From assembly GCF_001931685.1 (NCBI RefSeq), contig NZ_MOOY01000005.1:1-64000 (forward strand): DNA of 64,000 bases, read 5' to 3'. The DNA is from Pararhizobium arenae. Lineage in GTDB: Bacteria; Pseudomonadota; Alphaproteobacteria; Rhizobiales; Rhizobiaceae. Shown in pieces: positions 1 to 7,788 of the stretch; positions within the stretch are counted from its first letter, which is position 1, and each line of letters begins with the position of its first letter. A model generated the notes under the pieces. That model worked only from the letters and a program-made list of their open reading frames with translations, had not been told where the DNA came from and did no database searches. Both the position numbers and the translations under genes were made by a program.

Positions 1-31
1 GCCGCAGGTTCAAATCCTGCCCCCGCAACCA
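1..31 (+). tRNA. tRNA-fMet (initiator), 3' end only
   Basis: The window opens inside a tRNA. A T-arm (GCAGG stem, TTCAAAT loop, CCTGC) is followed by an acceptor strand ending CCCCGCA-A-CCA at position 31. A 3' half ending CCCCCGCAACCA after GGTTCAAATCC is the hallmark of bacterial initiator tRNA, which has an unpaired first base. The anticodon lies left of the window, so the identity is inferred from the 3' half. Confidence 0.85.
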
Positions 32-44
32 ACAAACACATCAA

Positions 45-76
45 AAAGCCCGCAGCCAGAAATGGACGCGGGCTTT
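45..76 (+). terminator. Rho-independent terminator after tRNA-fMet
   Basis: A perfect 9-bp stem, AAAGCCCGC (45-53) with GCGGGCTTT (68-76), starts 14 bases after the tRNA CCA end. The 3' arm ends in T's. It probably ends the tRNA transcript. Confidence 0.7.
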
Positions 77-396
77 CGACGTGATAAAACATAGAAACAA
101 TGAGCTGAGCCCCGCTTTTCACCAGTTTTCGGGAGAGACTTGCATTTTCAGCTTGTGCTCATGCGGAGCATATTTACCCGGAAAAATCCCCGGATATGCA
201 CCGTCCGCCCTTTCTGGGAATGCTTTTGTGCATCCTTGCCATCAATTGTCATCGGTAGCTTTGTTTTCCAAATTCTCCAGCCCGTCGGCAGCATACAGCC
301 TACGGAGGCCACGGCCATGGCCGCATAACTTAAACGAAATGGCTTTCGGCAAATACGATGCGGTTGTCAGATCGTTGGCTCCGTTCAAGAGCTTCT
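77..396. other. Intergenic region without a recognised gene
   Basis: About 320 bases between the tRNA terminator and the minus-strand gene ending at 397. Reading frames here lack convincing start signals and resemble no family I know. Nothing further is recognised. Confidence 0.5.
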
Positions 397-1410
397 CTAC
401 TTTGCCGGACCGACGAGGCTGAGCTTTCGCAGCACTTCGCGCGGTGCGGGCATGCGCCAGACGGTCTGGAAACATTCGACCACATTGCGCGCCGTGACGG
501 CCAGACCAGGCAGCGCGACCCAGGCGGGGGCCAGCCGGCCAAGCAGGGCGGTCACGACGATGGAGGCTGCGGTTTCGCCCTGGCGGAAGGGTTGCTGGGC
601 GGCGATGGCAACCAGCGGTTCGCTGGCGGCAAGGCCGATGGCAGCCTCGTGGCCGAGATCCACTGTCGCCATGGAAATCCTGCGGCCCATCGTTTCGAGA
701 ACCTGGGCGGCGGTCATCGCCGGCGTGTCCCAGACGACAAAGAGGCCGGCAAGTCCGGGATGGGCTTCGGCGAGACTTCGCGTGGTTTTGGCGACGTCCG
801 ACAGGGCGGGGAACCGCCGCACACGCAGCGTCACGTCCGCACGGTTAATCTGCATCCATTTCACGAAGGCGATTTCGCGTTCGTTGGTTGCAAAGAAATC
901 GGCGTCATAACCGAGGACGCCGACGTCAGCGCCTTCCGGCAGATACGGCGACAAACCTTCCGCTGCGATCTTGCCGAGCCCAAAGTTGTCCGCCGAAACG
1001 AGCGAGATATAGTCCTTGCCGGGAAGAAGGCCGGTCGGAACGTTGTCGAGCAGGACAAGATTTATGCCGGCCGCCGCCACCCGCGCATGCGCTGCCGCCA
1101 CTTTGGAATTGGCGACGGGCAGCGATATGATGGCGTCCGGGGCCTCGCCGATCAGCCGATCCAGCGCCTTTATCTGAACCTCCGGCGTGAAAGCGCAATC
1201 GACCACGTCGATAACCGCCACCCCGCATTGGCCGAGCATGCCGACGATGCCGGAGAGCTGCTGCTTGGCCCAGTCGCTCTCAAGCGTGTGCAGCACGATC
1301 GCGACGCGGAAGCCGCTTGCCCGTGCGCGCGTCATGTCTTCCGGCAGAAGCAGCACACGTTCGGGCGCCGATGCCCGCTCACCGTGAGGGCCAAGACCAG
1401 CAATCGTCAT
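397..1410 (-). CDS. Signal-less LacI-type sugar-binding protein paralogue
   Basis: 337 aa. The fold is that of a periplasmic binding protein of sugar ABC importers, and it is closely related to the binding protein encoded at 3818-4939: shared blocks include LLDNVPTG/FMDNVPAG, GKDYISLVSADNFG/GKDYVSVVSADNYG, and an Asp-Phe-Phe motif followed by T/N-K/E-x-R. It has no hydrophobic N-terminal segment, so it is predicted to stay in the cytoplasm. The ATG at 1410 is chosen because GGAGGA sits just upstream and it falls 10 bases after the stop of the ROK regulator, so the two are probably co-transcribed. It may be a cytosolic ligand sensor or buffer working with the repressor, or a decaying duplicate. 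The frame is intact. Class certain, role unknown. Confidence 0.85.
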   Translation of the reverse strand: MTIAGLGPHGERASAPERVLLLPEDMTRARASGFRVAIVLHTLESDWAKQQLSGIVGMLGQCGVAVIDVVDCAFTPEVQIKALDRLIGEAPDAIISLPVANSKVAAAHARVAAAGINLVLLDNVPTGLLPGKDYISLVSADNFGLGKIAAEGLSPYLPEGADVGVLGYDADFFATNEREIAFVKWMQINRADVTLRVRRFPALSDVAKTTRSLAEAHPGLAGLFVVWDTPAMTAAQVLETMGRRISMATVDLGHEAAIGLAASEPLVAIAAQQPFRQGETAASIVVTALLGRLAPAWVALPGLAVTARNVVECFQTVWRMPAPREVLRKLSLVGPAK

Positions 1411-1420
1411 TCCATCCTCC

Positions 1421-2773
1421 TCACACGTCCGGCGGTCGGACGATGTCTCCCCCACTGACCTTCCGCCGGGCAATCTCGTTTTTCATGTGCTGGAAAAGCG
1501 GATGCGCCTGCGGCTGTCCCGCCATGATCCACTCTCGCAGCATGGGTGCTGCAAACAACCCTTCCGTCGCGACGATTGCTGCGCCGACAAGTCCCGACGA
1601 ACTGCCCATCTGGGAGCGGATGATCTGCAGATCGCGGCTGACGAGCGGATGACAGGCGCCGTAAATTGCCTCCCGCGCGGAGGCGAGAAGAATGTCGTTG
1701 GTTTGCGCGATCGAGCCGGACAACACGATCAGATCCGGGTTCAGCATGTTGGCGAGCGTCGCGACAACCTGGCCGATCAGCCGGCCGCTCTGGGACAAAA
1801 TCTCGATTGCCGCCGTATCGCCCATCTGGGCGGCCTGGGCAACTTCCAGTGCGGTGATGTCGCCGCCGCGCCGCGCAAGCTCCGAGAGGACAGGGCTCGC
1901 CCCGCTTTCCGCGGCAAGCCTGCCATCCTGGGCGATATGATCTGCTCCTACCATGGCTTCGAGGGTACCGGTCCTGTCGCCCACCGTTACCGGTACGGAG
2001 CCTATAAGGCCGACTGTACCCTGGGCGCCGCGAAACAGCACACCGTCACTTGTAAGCCCAGCGCCGATGCGTTTACCGACCTTGACCAACAGCATCGTGC
2101 CTTTGTTTCGTCCGGCGCCGGCGTGGAGTTCGCCCATCGTCATCGTTTCGACGCTGGAGCGAAGCCAGACCGGAGCATCGAAGGCATCGACCAGCGTCTC
2201 GACCAGTGGGAAGCTCTCCCATCCGGGCAGCACACCCGGCGTGGCACGCTGGAAAAGCGCTTCGCCGCCATCTGACACCGCGCCGGGAACGGAAATGGAA
2301 ATGCCATAGAGCTGCGGATGTGAATGCCGTTCGAGAATCCATCGAAAGAGCGTCACCAGACGTTCGGCGAGGGCCGAGACCGGCTGCGTAAGTTCAGTGG
2401 CTTCGTGATGTTCCATCAGCAGGGAACCGGCAAGATCGGCGATGCCGACGCCTATCGCCGTCTGGTCGAGGGTGGCGACGAGAATACGGCCCCGATCGGC
2501 CGAAAAGCGCACGAGACGCGGCGCGCGGCCGCCGGTGGCCGTGCCGAGCTCGCTTTCGTCGATGAGGCCGAGCTCGCCAAGCGTTCCGAGACGGTCGGCG
2601 ACGATGGCGCGTCCAAGCTCGCTGTGCCGCTCGATCTCCTGTCGGGTGGTGGCTTGCTCGGTGCGCACGAGGTTGAGGATATCGACGAGGCTCGGGGCAG
2701 CGGTTTCGGACACACGCGGACGGCCTTTGCGGCGGGAAGGTCCATCAACGTCCTTGGTTGCCGTTATCGGCAT
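1421..2773 (-). CDS. ROK-family transcriptional repressor
   Basis: 450 aa. A basic N-terminus (about 14-20) is followed by a winged helix-turn-helix (about 28-85; the TTRQEIERHSELGRAIV region) and an actin-like ROK domain (about 95-420). The Cys-rich zinc motif of classical ROK kinases is not visible and the catalytic ND-type motif is not conserved, which fits a regulator rather than a sugar kinase. The start has AAAGGA upstream. It is divergent from the isomerase/ABC operon starting at 2960, with a palindrome in the shared promoter region, so it most likely represses that operon and itself until a sugar-like ligand binds. Confidence 0.9.
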   Translation of the reverse strand: MPITATKDVDGPSRRKGRPRVSETAAPSLVDILNLVRTEQATTRQEIERHSELGRAIVADRLGTLGELGLIDESELGTATGGRAPRLVRFSADRGRILVATLDQTAIGVGIADLAGSLLMEHHEATELTQPVSALAERLVTLFRWILERHSHPQLYGISISVPGAVSDGGEALFQRATPGVLPGWESFPLVETLVDAFDAPVWLRSSVETMTMGELHAGAGRNKGTMLLVKVGKRIGAGLTSDGVLFRGAQGTVGLIGSVPVTVGDRTGTLEAMVGADHIAQDGRLAAESGASPVLSELARRGGDITALEVAQAAQMGDTAAIEILSQSGRLIGQVVATLANMLNPDLIVLSGSIAQTNDILLASAREAIYGACHPLVSRDLQIIRSQMGSSSGLVGAAIVATEGLFAAPMLREWIMAGQPQAHPLFQHMKNEIARRKVSGGDIVRPPDV

Positions 2774-2842
2774 GGTTCGTCCTTTCCAGCGACTTCGCCC
2801 TCTCTCCCTTGATAAAGCGGCCCGTTTCGACTGGCAACAACC

Positions 2843-2869
2843 AACTTTTGTATTAAATCAGCAAAAGTT
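2843..2869. promoter_or_regulatory. Candidate ROK operator (inverted repeat)
   Basis: AACTTTTG (2843-2850) and CAAAAGTT (2862-2869) form a perfect 8-bp inverted repeat separated by 11 bases. It lies between the divergent regulator and isomerase genes, about 24 bases upstream of the plus-strand -35 element. Position and symmetry fit a repressor operator; assignment to the ROK protein is inference. Confidence 0.6.
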
Positions 2870-2892
2870 TGCAGTGTTATGCATTTAAATAA

Positions 2893-2921
2893 TTGACATA
2901 CGCTTTTTGTGGACGTAAGAC
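2893..2921 (+). promoter_or_regulatory. Candidate sigma-70 promoter of the isomerase/ABC operon
   Basis: TTGACA at 2893-2898 is separated by 17 bases from TAAGAC at 2916-2921. The -35 is perfect and the -10 moderate. It lies 38 bases before the start codon at 2960 and next to the inverted repeat at 2843-2869. Confidence 0.55.
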
Positions 2922-2959
2922 AACGGCCACATCATGACGGTCACTGGGAGGAGGCGCCG

Positions 2960-3772
2960 ATGTCAGAGTTCAAGCTCGCTTATCATGCGAACTGCTGGGG
3001 CAATCTCGGCGGGGATGCCGCCGGCGTGACCTCGATCACCAATCTCGCTTATCGGACCTTCGGCGACATGCGCCGCGCCTTCGCCGATATCGCTGCAGCA
3101 GGCTACGAGGGTGTCGAACTCTTCGACGGCAACCTCCTCGATTTCAGCGCCGAGGAGATGCGTGCACTGCTCGCCGAAAACGGGCTCACCCTTGTTGCCA
3201 CCTATGCCGGCGGCAACCTCATCTTCGACGACATTCTTCCAGAGGAGCTGGCCCGCATCGTCCGCGCGGCGGATCGCGCTGCGGAACTCGGCGCGCCGCA
3301 TCTGGTCGTCGGTGGCGGCGCCAAGCGCTTCGACGGGATCCGCGAAGCCGACTATCATAAGCTAGCGGCGGCACTCGACCGGGTGAAGGAGATCGCCGAG
3401 GCACGCGGCCTTACCGCCCATTACCACCCGCATCTTTCGACGATCGTCGAAGGGCCGGCGGAAGTGCGCAAGATCTTCGCGCTCACCGGCATCGACTTCT
3501 GCCCGGATACCGCCCATCTCGCGGCGGCCGGCGGCGATCCCGCCGCACTCATTCGCGAGCATGCGGCGCGCATTTCCTACGTGCATCTCAAGGGCTTCCA
3601 GAAGGAGCCCTTTGCCTTCACGCCCATCGACCGTGGCGACATCCCGACGGACGGGATTATCACGGCTCTTCGGGAGACCGGCTTTGCCGGCTGGGTTTGT
3701 ACGGAACTCGATTCATGGCCTGATCCGCTTGAGGGAGCGAAAGCGAGCATGGCCTATCTCAAATCGGCCTGA
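2960..3772 (+). CDS. Sugar phosphate isomerase/epimerase (IolE/MocC-like TIM barrel)
   Basis: 270 aa, spanning the whole xylose-isomerase-like TIM barrel (AP endonuclease 2 superfamily). Metal-site candidates are visible: Glu in GYEGVELFDG (about 50), His pairs in AHYHPH (about 155), DTAH (about 183), HLKG (about 210) and CTELDSW near the end. The ATG at 2960 has GGGAGGAGG upstream. It is the first gene of the operon divergent from the ROK repressor. Relatives act on inosose, keto-sugars or hydroxypyruvate. The neighbouring Gfo/Idh/MocA dehydrogenase suggests isomerisation or dehydration of an oxidised sugar or cyclitol; the substrate is not determined. Confidence 0.85.
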   Translation: MSEFKLAYHANCWGNLGGDAAGVTSITNLAYRTFGDMRRAFADIAAAGYEGVELFDGNLLDFSAEEMRALLAENGLTLVATYAGGNLIFDDILPEELARIVRAADRAAELGAPHLVVGGGAKRFDGIREADYHKLAAALDRVKEIAEARGLTAHYHPHLSTIVEGPAEVRKIFALTGIDFCPDTAHLAAAGGDPAALIREHAARISYVHLKGFQKEPFAFTPIDRGDIPTDGIITALRETGFAGWVCTELDSWPDPLEGAKASMAYLKSA

Positions 3773-3783
3773 CGGCCGCGACC

Positions 3784-3817
3784 GGGGCGGGAGCCCCACT
3801 TTCGGGAGGAGAAAGTG
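3784..3817 (+). promoter_or_regulatory. Tandem hairpins presenting the Shine-Dalgarno of the binding-protein gene
   Basis: Hairpin 1 is GGGGC (3784-3788) with GCCCC (3793-3797). Hairpin 2 is CACTTTC (3797-3803) with GAAAGTG (3811-3817); its 7-base loop GGGAGGA is the ribosome binding site. The start ATG follows immediately at 3818. The stem is perfect at 7 bp. This may keep the site open or couple initiation to upstream translation. Confidence 0.55.
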
Positions 3818-4939
3818 ATGATAACGAGACGATTCCTGTTGGGCACAGCTGCTATGGTGGCGCTTGCTCTTTCATATGCTGCACCGGCCTCTGCCGATCC
3901 GGATACCGCGCTGGCGGAGCTTCAGAAGACAGTTCTCTCCAAAGGACCTTCAGGCGAATCCCCATCCCCGGCGTCGGACGTCAGCCTGACCGATGAGGAA
4001 CTGGCCAAGATCAAGGCCATGAACGCGACGGCCGCCATTGTCATGCACTACGGCGGCAACGACTGGTCGCGCGCTCAGATCAACGGCCTGCAGACACAGT
4101 TCGCCGCCATGGGCATCAAGGTTCTCGCGGTGACCGACGCCGGCTTCAAGCCGGAGAAGCAGGTCTCCGACATCGAGACCATCATGGCGCAGAAGCCGAG
4201 CATCATCGTCTCGATCCCGACCGACCCGACGGCGACCGCCACGGCCTACAAGGCGGCTGCCGACGCAGGCACCAAGCTTGTTTTCATGGATAACGTTCCG
4301 GCCGGTTTCGTCGCGGGCAAGGACTACGTCTCCGTGGTGTCGGCCGACAACTACGGCAACGGCGTTGCCGCAGCTCATCTGATGGCAAAGGCGCTGAACG
4401 GCGAAGGCGATATCGGACTGGTCTTTCATGCCGCAGACTTCTTCGTCACCAAGCAGCGCTACGATGGCTTCAAGGCGACGATCGCGTCGGACTATCCGAA
4501 CATCAAGATCGTGGCCGAGCAGGGTATCGGCGGCCCGGACTTCTCGGGTGACGCGGAGAAGGCAGCATCTGCCATCCTGACCTCGAACCCCAACGTCAAG
4601 GGTATCTGGGCGGTCTGGGACGTACCGGCCGAAGGTGTGATCTCGGCGGCGCGCGTTGCCGGCCGCGACGATCTCGTCATTACCACGATCGATCTCGGTG
4701 AAAACGTTGCGATCTCCATGGCCCAGGGCGGTTTCGTCAAGGGGCTCGGTGCCCAGCGGCCTTATGACGCCGGTGTGGTCGAAGCAAAGCTTGCGGGCTA
4801 TGCGCTGCTTGGAAAGCAGGCGCCCGCCTTCGTGGCGCTGCCGGCCCTGCCGGTGACGCGCGAAACCCTGCTCGACGGCTGGAAGGCTGTTTATTCGTCC
4901 GAGGCCACCGACAACATCAAGTCAAGTCTCGGACAGTGA
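3818..4939 (+). CDS. Periplasmic sugar-binding protein of an ABC importer
   Basis: 373 aa. The N-terminus is a Sec signal peptide (ITRRF, then a hydrophobic stretch ending ASA about residue 27). The mature protein is a type I (LacI/RbsB-like) binding protein. An Asp/Pro/Ser-rich linker of about 40 residues precedes the first lobe at NATAAIVMHYGG. GTG at 3815 is also in frame, but spacing to GGAGGA favours ATG at 3818. It belongs with the ATPase (6214) and permease (7781) of the operon. It is related to the signal-less protein at 397-1410 and the binding protein at 21601. Ligand is probably a sugar or cyclitol, by context only. Confidence 0.9.
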   Translation: MITRRFLLGTAAMVALALSYAAPASADPDTALAELQKTVLSKGPSGESPSPASDVSLTDEELAKIKAMNATAAIVMHYGGNDWSRAQINGLQTQFAAMGIKVLAVTDAGFKPEKQVSDIETIMAQKPSIIVSIPTDPTATATAYKAAADAGTKLVFMDNVPAGFVAGKDYVSVVSADNYGNGVAAAHLMAKALNGEGDIGLVFHAADFFVTKQRYDGFKATIASDYPNIKIVAEQGIGGPDFSGDAEKAASAILTSNPNVKGIWAVWDVPAEGVISAARVAGRDDLVITTIDLGENVAISMAQGGFVKGLGAQRPYDAGVVEAKLAGYALLGKQAPAFVALPALPVTRETLLDGWKAVYSSEATDNIKSSLGQ

Positions 4940-4945
4940 ACGATA

Positions 4946-4976
4946 AGGCGCGGGGCAACCAGCGTGCCCCGCGCCT
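4946..4976 (+). repeat. Intra-operon hairpin after the binding-protein gene
   Basis: A perfect 12-bp stem (AGGCGCGGGGCA 4946-4957 with TGCCCCGCGCCT 4965-4976) and 7-base loop begin 6 bases after the stop codon. No T-run follows, so it looks less like a full terminator than a 3' stabiliser or partial terminator, a known device for making more binding protein than the rest of an importer. Confidence 0.7.
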
Positions 4977-5050
4977 CATGACATGAGCCGGCTTTGGCCG
5001 GCAGATGGAACACGGCTCGCGACAGCCGACCCCTTTTCAGGAGAAAACCG

Positions 5051-6217
5051 ATGACCAAAGTGATGAACGTCGCCATGATTGGCGGCGGCTTCATGGGCAA
5101 GGCGCATGCTATGGCCTACGCCTCCATGCCGATGTTCTTCTGGCCCGCACCGGCCATTCCCCACCGCAAGGTCGTCGTCGACGTGACCGACGGCATGGCG
5201 GAGGAGGCACGCCTGCGCTACGGCTTCGAAGAAGCGTCCTCGGACTGGCGCGCGGTCGTCAATCGGCCGGACATCGACGTGGTCGATATATGCACGCCGA
5301 ACAACGTGCATGCCGAGATCGCTATTGAGGCCGCCAAAGCCGGCAAGCATATCATCTGCGAAAAGCCCTTGGCCCGCACCGTCGAGGAGGCGAGGGCGAT
5401 GCATGATGCGGTGAAGGCTGCCGGCGTCATCCACATGGTCGCTTTCAATTATCGCCGGACCCCGGCCGTGGCGCTTGCGAAGAAATACATTGAGGAGGGC
5501 CGGATCGGCCGCATCCTCAATTTCCGCGGCACCTATCTGCAGGACTGGTCCGCAGACCCGGATTCGCCCCTTTCCTGGCGGTTCCAGAAGAAGATCGCCG
5601 GCTCCGGCACGGTCGGCGATATCGCCACCCATGTCGTCGATCTCGCTCATTATCTCGTCGGCCCGATCGCCGAGGTGAATGCCATCACCACCACCTACAA
5701 CAAGACGCGGCCGCTGCAGCAGGGCGGCATCGACAAGCTCGGTGCGGCAGAGAAGGCCACGGATGCCGAACGTGGCGAGGTGGATGTCGACGACGAAGTC
5801 ATCTCGATGCTGAGGTTCGAGGGCGGCGCCATCGGCAGTCTCGAAGCGACCCGCAACGCCTATGGCCGCAACAACTTCATCACGCTGGAAATACACGGCA
5901 CCAAGGGCTCGATCCACTTCAACTACGAGCGACGCGACGAGCTTCAGGTGATGTTTGCCGACGACCCGGCGGATGCCCGCGGCTTCCGCACCGTCTATAC
6001 CGGCCCGGCCCATCCCTATGGCAACGGCCTCTGGCCTATCCCCGGTCTTGGTATCGGCTATTCGGAAACAAAGATCGTCGAGTGCTATGATTTCTTCTCG
6101 GCCATCGCGAAGAACCGGCAGCCCAGCCCGAACTTCGAGGACGGTCTCAAGACGGAACTGGTCGCCGACGCCCTCATCCGGTCCGGCGAAACCGGTCTGT
6201 GGGAGAAGGTCGGATGA
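5051..6217 (+). CDS. Gfo/Idh/MocA-family NAD(P)-dependent dehydrogenase
   Basis: 388 aa. The N-terminal Rossmann domain has MIGGGFMGKAHA (about 8-19); the EKPLA motif (about 102-106), whose Lys is the usual catalytic base, is present. The C-terminal substrate domain contains GTVGDIATHVVDLAHY with Asp and His in the positions used by inositol dehydrogenases. The ATG at 5051 has AGGAG upstream; an upstream in-frame ATG at 4994 lies just beyond the 4946-4976 hairpin and lacks a ribosome site. It overlaps the ATPase gene by an ATGA. With the IolE-like isomerase it suggests oxidation of a sugar or cyclitol; the substrate is not certain. Confidence 0.9.
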   Translation: MTKVMNVAMIGGGFMGKAHAMAYASMPMFFWPAPAIPHRKVVVDVTDGMAEEARLRYGFEEASSDWRAVVNRPDIDVVDICTPNNVHAEIAIEAAKAGKHIICEKPLARTVEEARAMHDAVKAAGVIHMVAFNYRRTPAVALAKKYIEEGRIGRILNFRGTYLQDWSADPDSPLSWRFQKKIAGSGTVGDIATHVVDLAHYLVGPIAEVNAITTTYNKTRPLQQGGIDKLGAAEKATDAERGEVDVDDEVISMLRFEGGAIGSLEATRNAYGRNNFITLEIHGTKGSIHFNYERRDELQVMFADDPADARGFRTVYTGPAHPYGNGLWPIPGLGIGYSETKIVECYDFFSAIAKNRQPSPNFEDGLKTELVADALIRSGETGLWEKVG

Positions 6218-7788
6218 GTGCGAGCGCCGCTGCCGTCCGCATGACCGGCATATCCAAGACCTTTGGAGGGGTGCGTGCGCTGGACGACGTTTCCCTCGAG
6301 GTCCAGCCCGGCGAGGTGCACGCGCTGCTGGGCGGCAACGGCGCCGGCAAGTCAACGATCCTGAAAGTGCTGAACGGGGTGCATCGCCCCGACAACGGCG
6401 CCATCGAGGTCGGTGGCGTGCCTCTTACGACGCACACGCCGGAGGCGTCACGCGCCGCCGGCATCGCCATGAATTACCAGGAAATGAGCCTTGTTCCGAC
6501 CCTAACGGTTGCCCAGAACATCTTCCTGACGCGCGAATACCGTGTCGGCACGGGGCTTATCGACGACCGGGAGGCCGAGCGGCGCGCGGCGGACCTTTTC
6601 GCGCTGCTTGATGTCTTCGTCGATCCGAAGGCGGTGGTCGGCGATCTCGGCGCCGGCCAGAAACAGTTGACGGAAATCGCCAAGGCAATCTCGCAGGATG
6701 CCAAGGTTCTGGTGCTGGACGAACCATCGACGGCGCTTGCCGTTTCCGATGTCGAGCGGCTCTTCGTCTTCCTGCGCAAGCTGAAGGCAAAGGGGGTGGC
6801 GATAATCTATGTCAGCCACCGCATGGACGAGATCGCCCGCATCGCCGACCGCGCAACGATCCTGCGCGACGGGCGCCACGTCATTACCGCGCCGCTCAGC
6901 GAATTGCCGATCGATACGATGATCGAGCATATCGTCGGTCGGCGCTCGAAGGGGCTGTCGGACGTCGAACGCGGCGCGGCCGTGCGGGGCGAAGTCCTGC
7001 TGGAACTGAAGAATGTCAGCGGCCGCCACAAGCCGGAAAACGTTTCCCTGAAACTGCATCGCGGCGAGGTGCTGGGGCTCGCCGGCCTTCTCGGTTCCGG
7101 CCGCTCGTCGCTGGCGCGGGTGATCGCCGGCATCGACCCGGTAACCAAGGGTGAAATCCGCATCAAGGACCGCGCTGTGGCCATCCGCAAGCCGGGCGAT
7201 GCGATTGCTCAGGGTGTGGCGCTGGTGCCGGAAGCCCGGGCCACCCAGGGCATCATCCCCGCCCATTCGGTGGCCTCCAACATGATCCTCGCCGTCATCG
7301 ACCGGCTTTCCGCAGGCGGCCTCGTCGATAACAAAGCGGCAAACGAGTTGACCGACGCGCAGATCGAACGCCTGCGGGTGAAGACGGCAAGCCGCGACCA
7401 TGCGGTGTCGACGCTTTCGGGCGGCAACCAGCAGAAGGTGGTCATCGGCAAATGGCTCGCCACCAATCCCGACATCCTCATCCTCGACGAGCCGACCGCA
7501 GGCATCGATATCGGTTCGAAGTCCGAGATTATCCGTCTCGTCCGCGAACTCGCAGCTGCCGGCAAGGGCATCATCATGATCTCGTCGGAACTCTCCGAGC
7601 TATTGACCGCCTGCGACCGCATTCTCGTCATGTCCGAGGGGCGCGTGCACCAGGATCTTCCGCGCGAGGCGCTGGAAGATCCGTCCGTGCCCGCCGACGA
7701 CCTCGCTCACCGTCTTCAGGCCGCCGAACAGCGGCTCCAGATCGAAATCCAGAAGGCTCTTGCGGTTCAGGAGATATCCCATGGCTAA
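6214..7788 (+). CDS. Sugar ABC importer, duplicated ATPase (RbsA/MglA type)
   Basis: 524 aa with two nucleotide-binding domains in tandem. The first (about 10-250) has Walker A GGNGAGKST and Walker B VLVLDEPST, but the signature is the variant LGAGQKQ. The second (about 265-515) has a degenerate Walker A (GLLGSGRSS), a strong LSGGNQQK signature and ILILDEPTAGID. This asymmetry is normal for monosaccharide importers. The start ATG overlaps the dehydrogenase stop, and the end overlaps the permease start by 8 bases, so translation is probably coupled. It powers uptake with the permease at 7781 and the binding protein at 3818. Confidence 0.95.
   Translation: MSASAAAVRMTGISKTFGGVRALDDVSLEVQPGEVHALLGGNGAGKSTILKVLNGVHRPDNGAIEVGGVPLTTHTPEASRAAGIAMNYQEMSLVPTLTVAQNIFLTREYRVGTGLIDDREAERRAADLFALLDVFVDPKAVVGDLGAGQKQLTEIAKAISQDAKVLVLDEPSTALAVSDVERLFVFLRKLKAKGVAIIYVSHRMDEIARIADRATILRDGRHVITAPLSELPIDTMIEHIVGRRSKGLSDVERGAAVRGEVLLELKNVSGRHKPENVSLKLHRGEVLGLAGLLGSGRSSLARVIAGIDPVTKGEIRIKDRAVAIRKPGDAIAQGVALVPEARATQGIIPAHSVASNMILAVIDRLSAGGLVDNKAANELTDAQIERLRVKTASRDHAVSTLSGGNQQKVVIGKWLATNPDILILDEPTAGIDIGSKSEIIRLVRELAAAGKGIIMISSELSELLTACDRILVMSEGRVHQDLPREALEDPSVPADDLAHRLQAAEQRLQIEIQKALAVQEISHG

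Noticed and set aside
358..1458. Long plus-strand open frame across the signal-less binding protein
   Set aside because: It is antisense to a protein with clear homology; its own translation has no family features.
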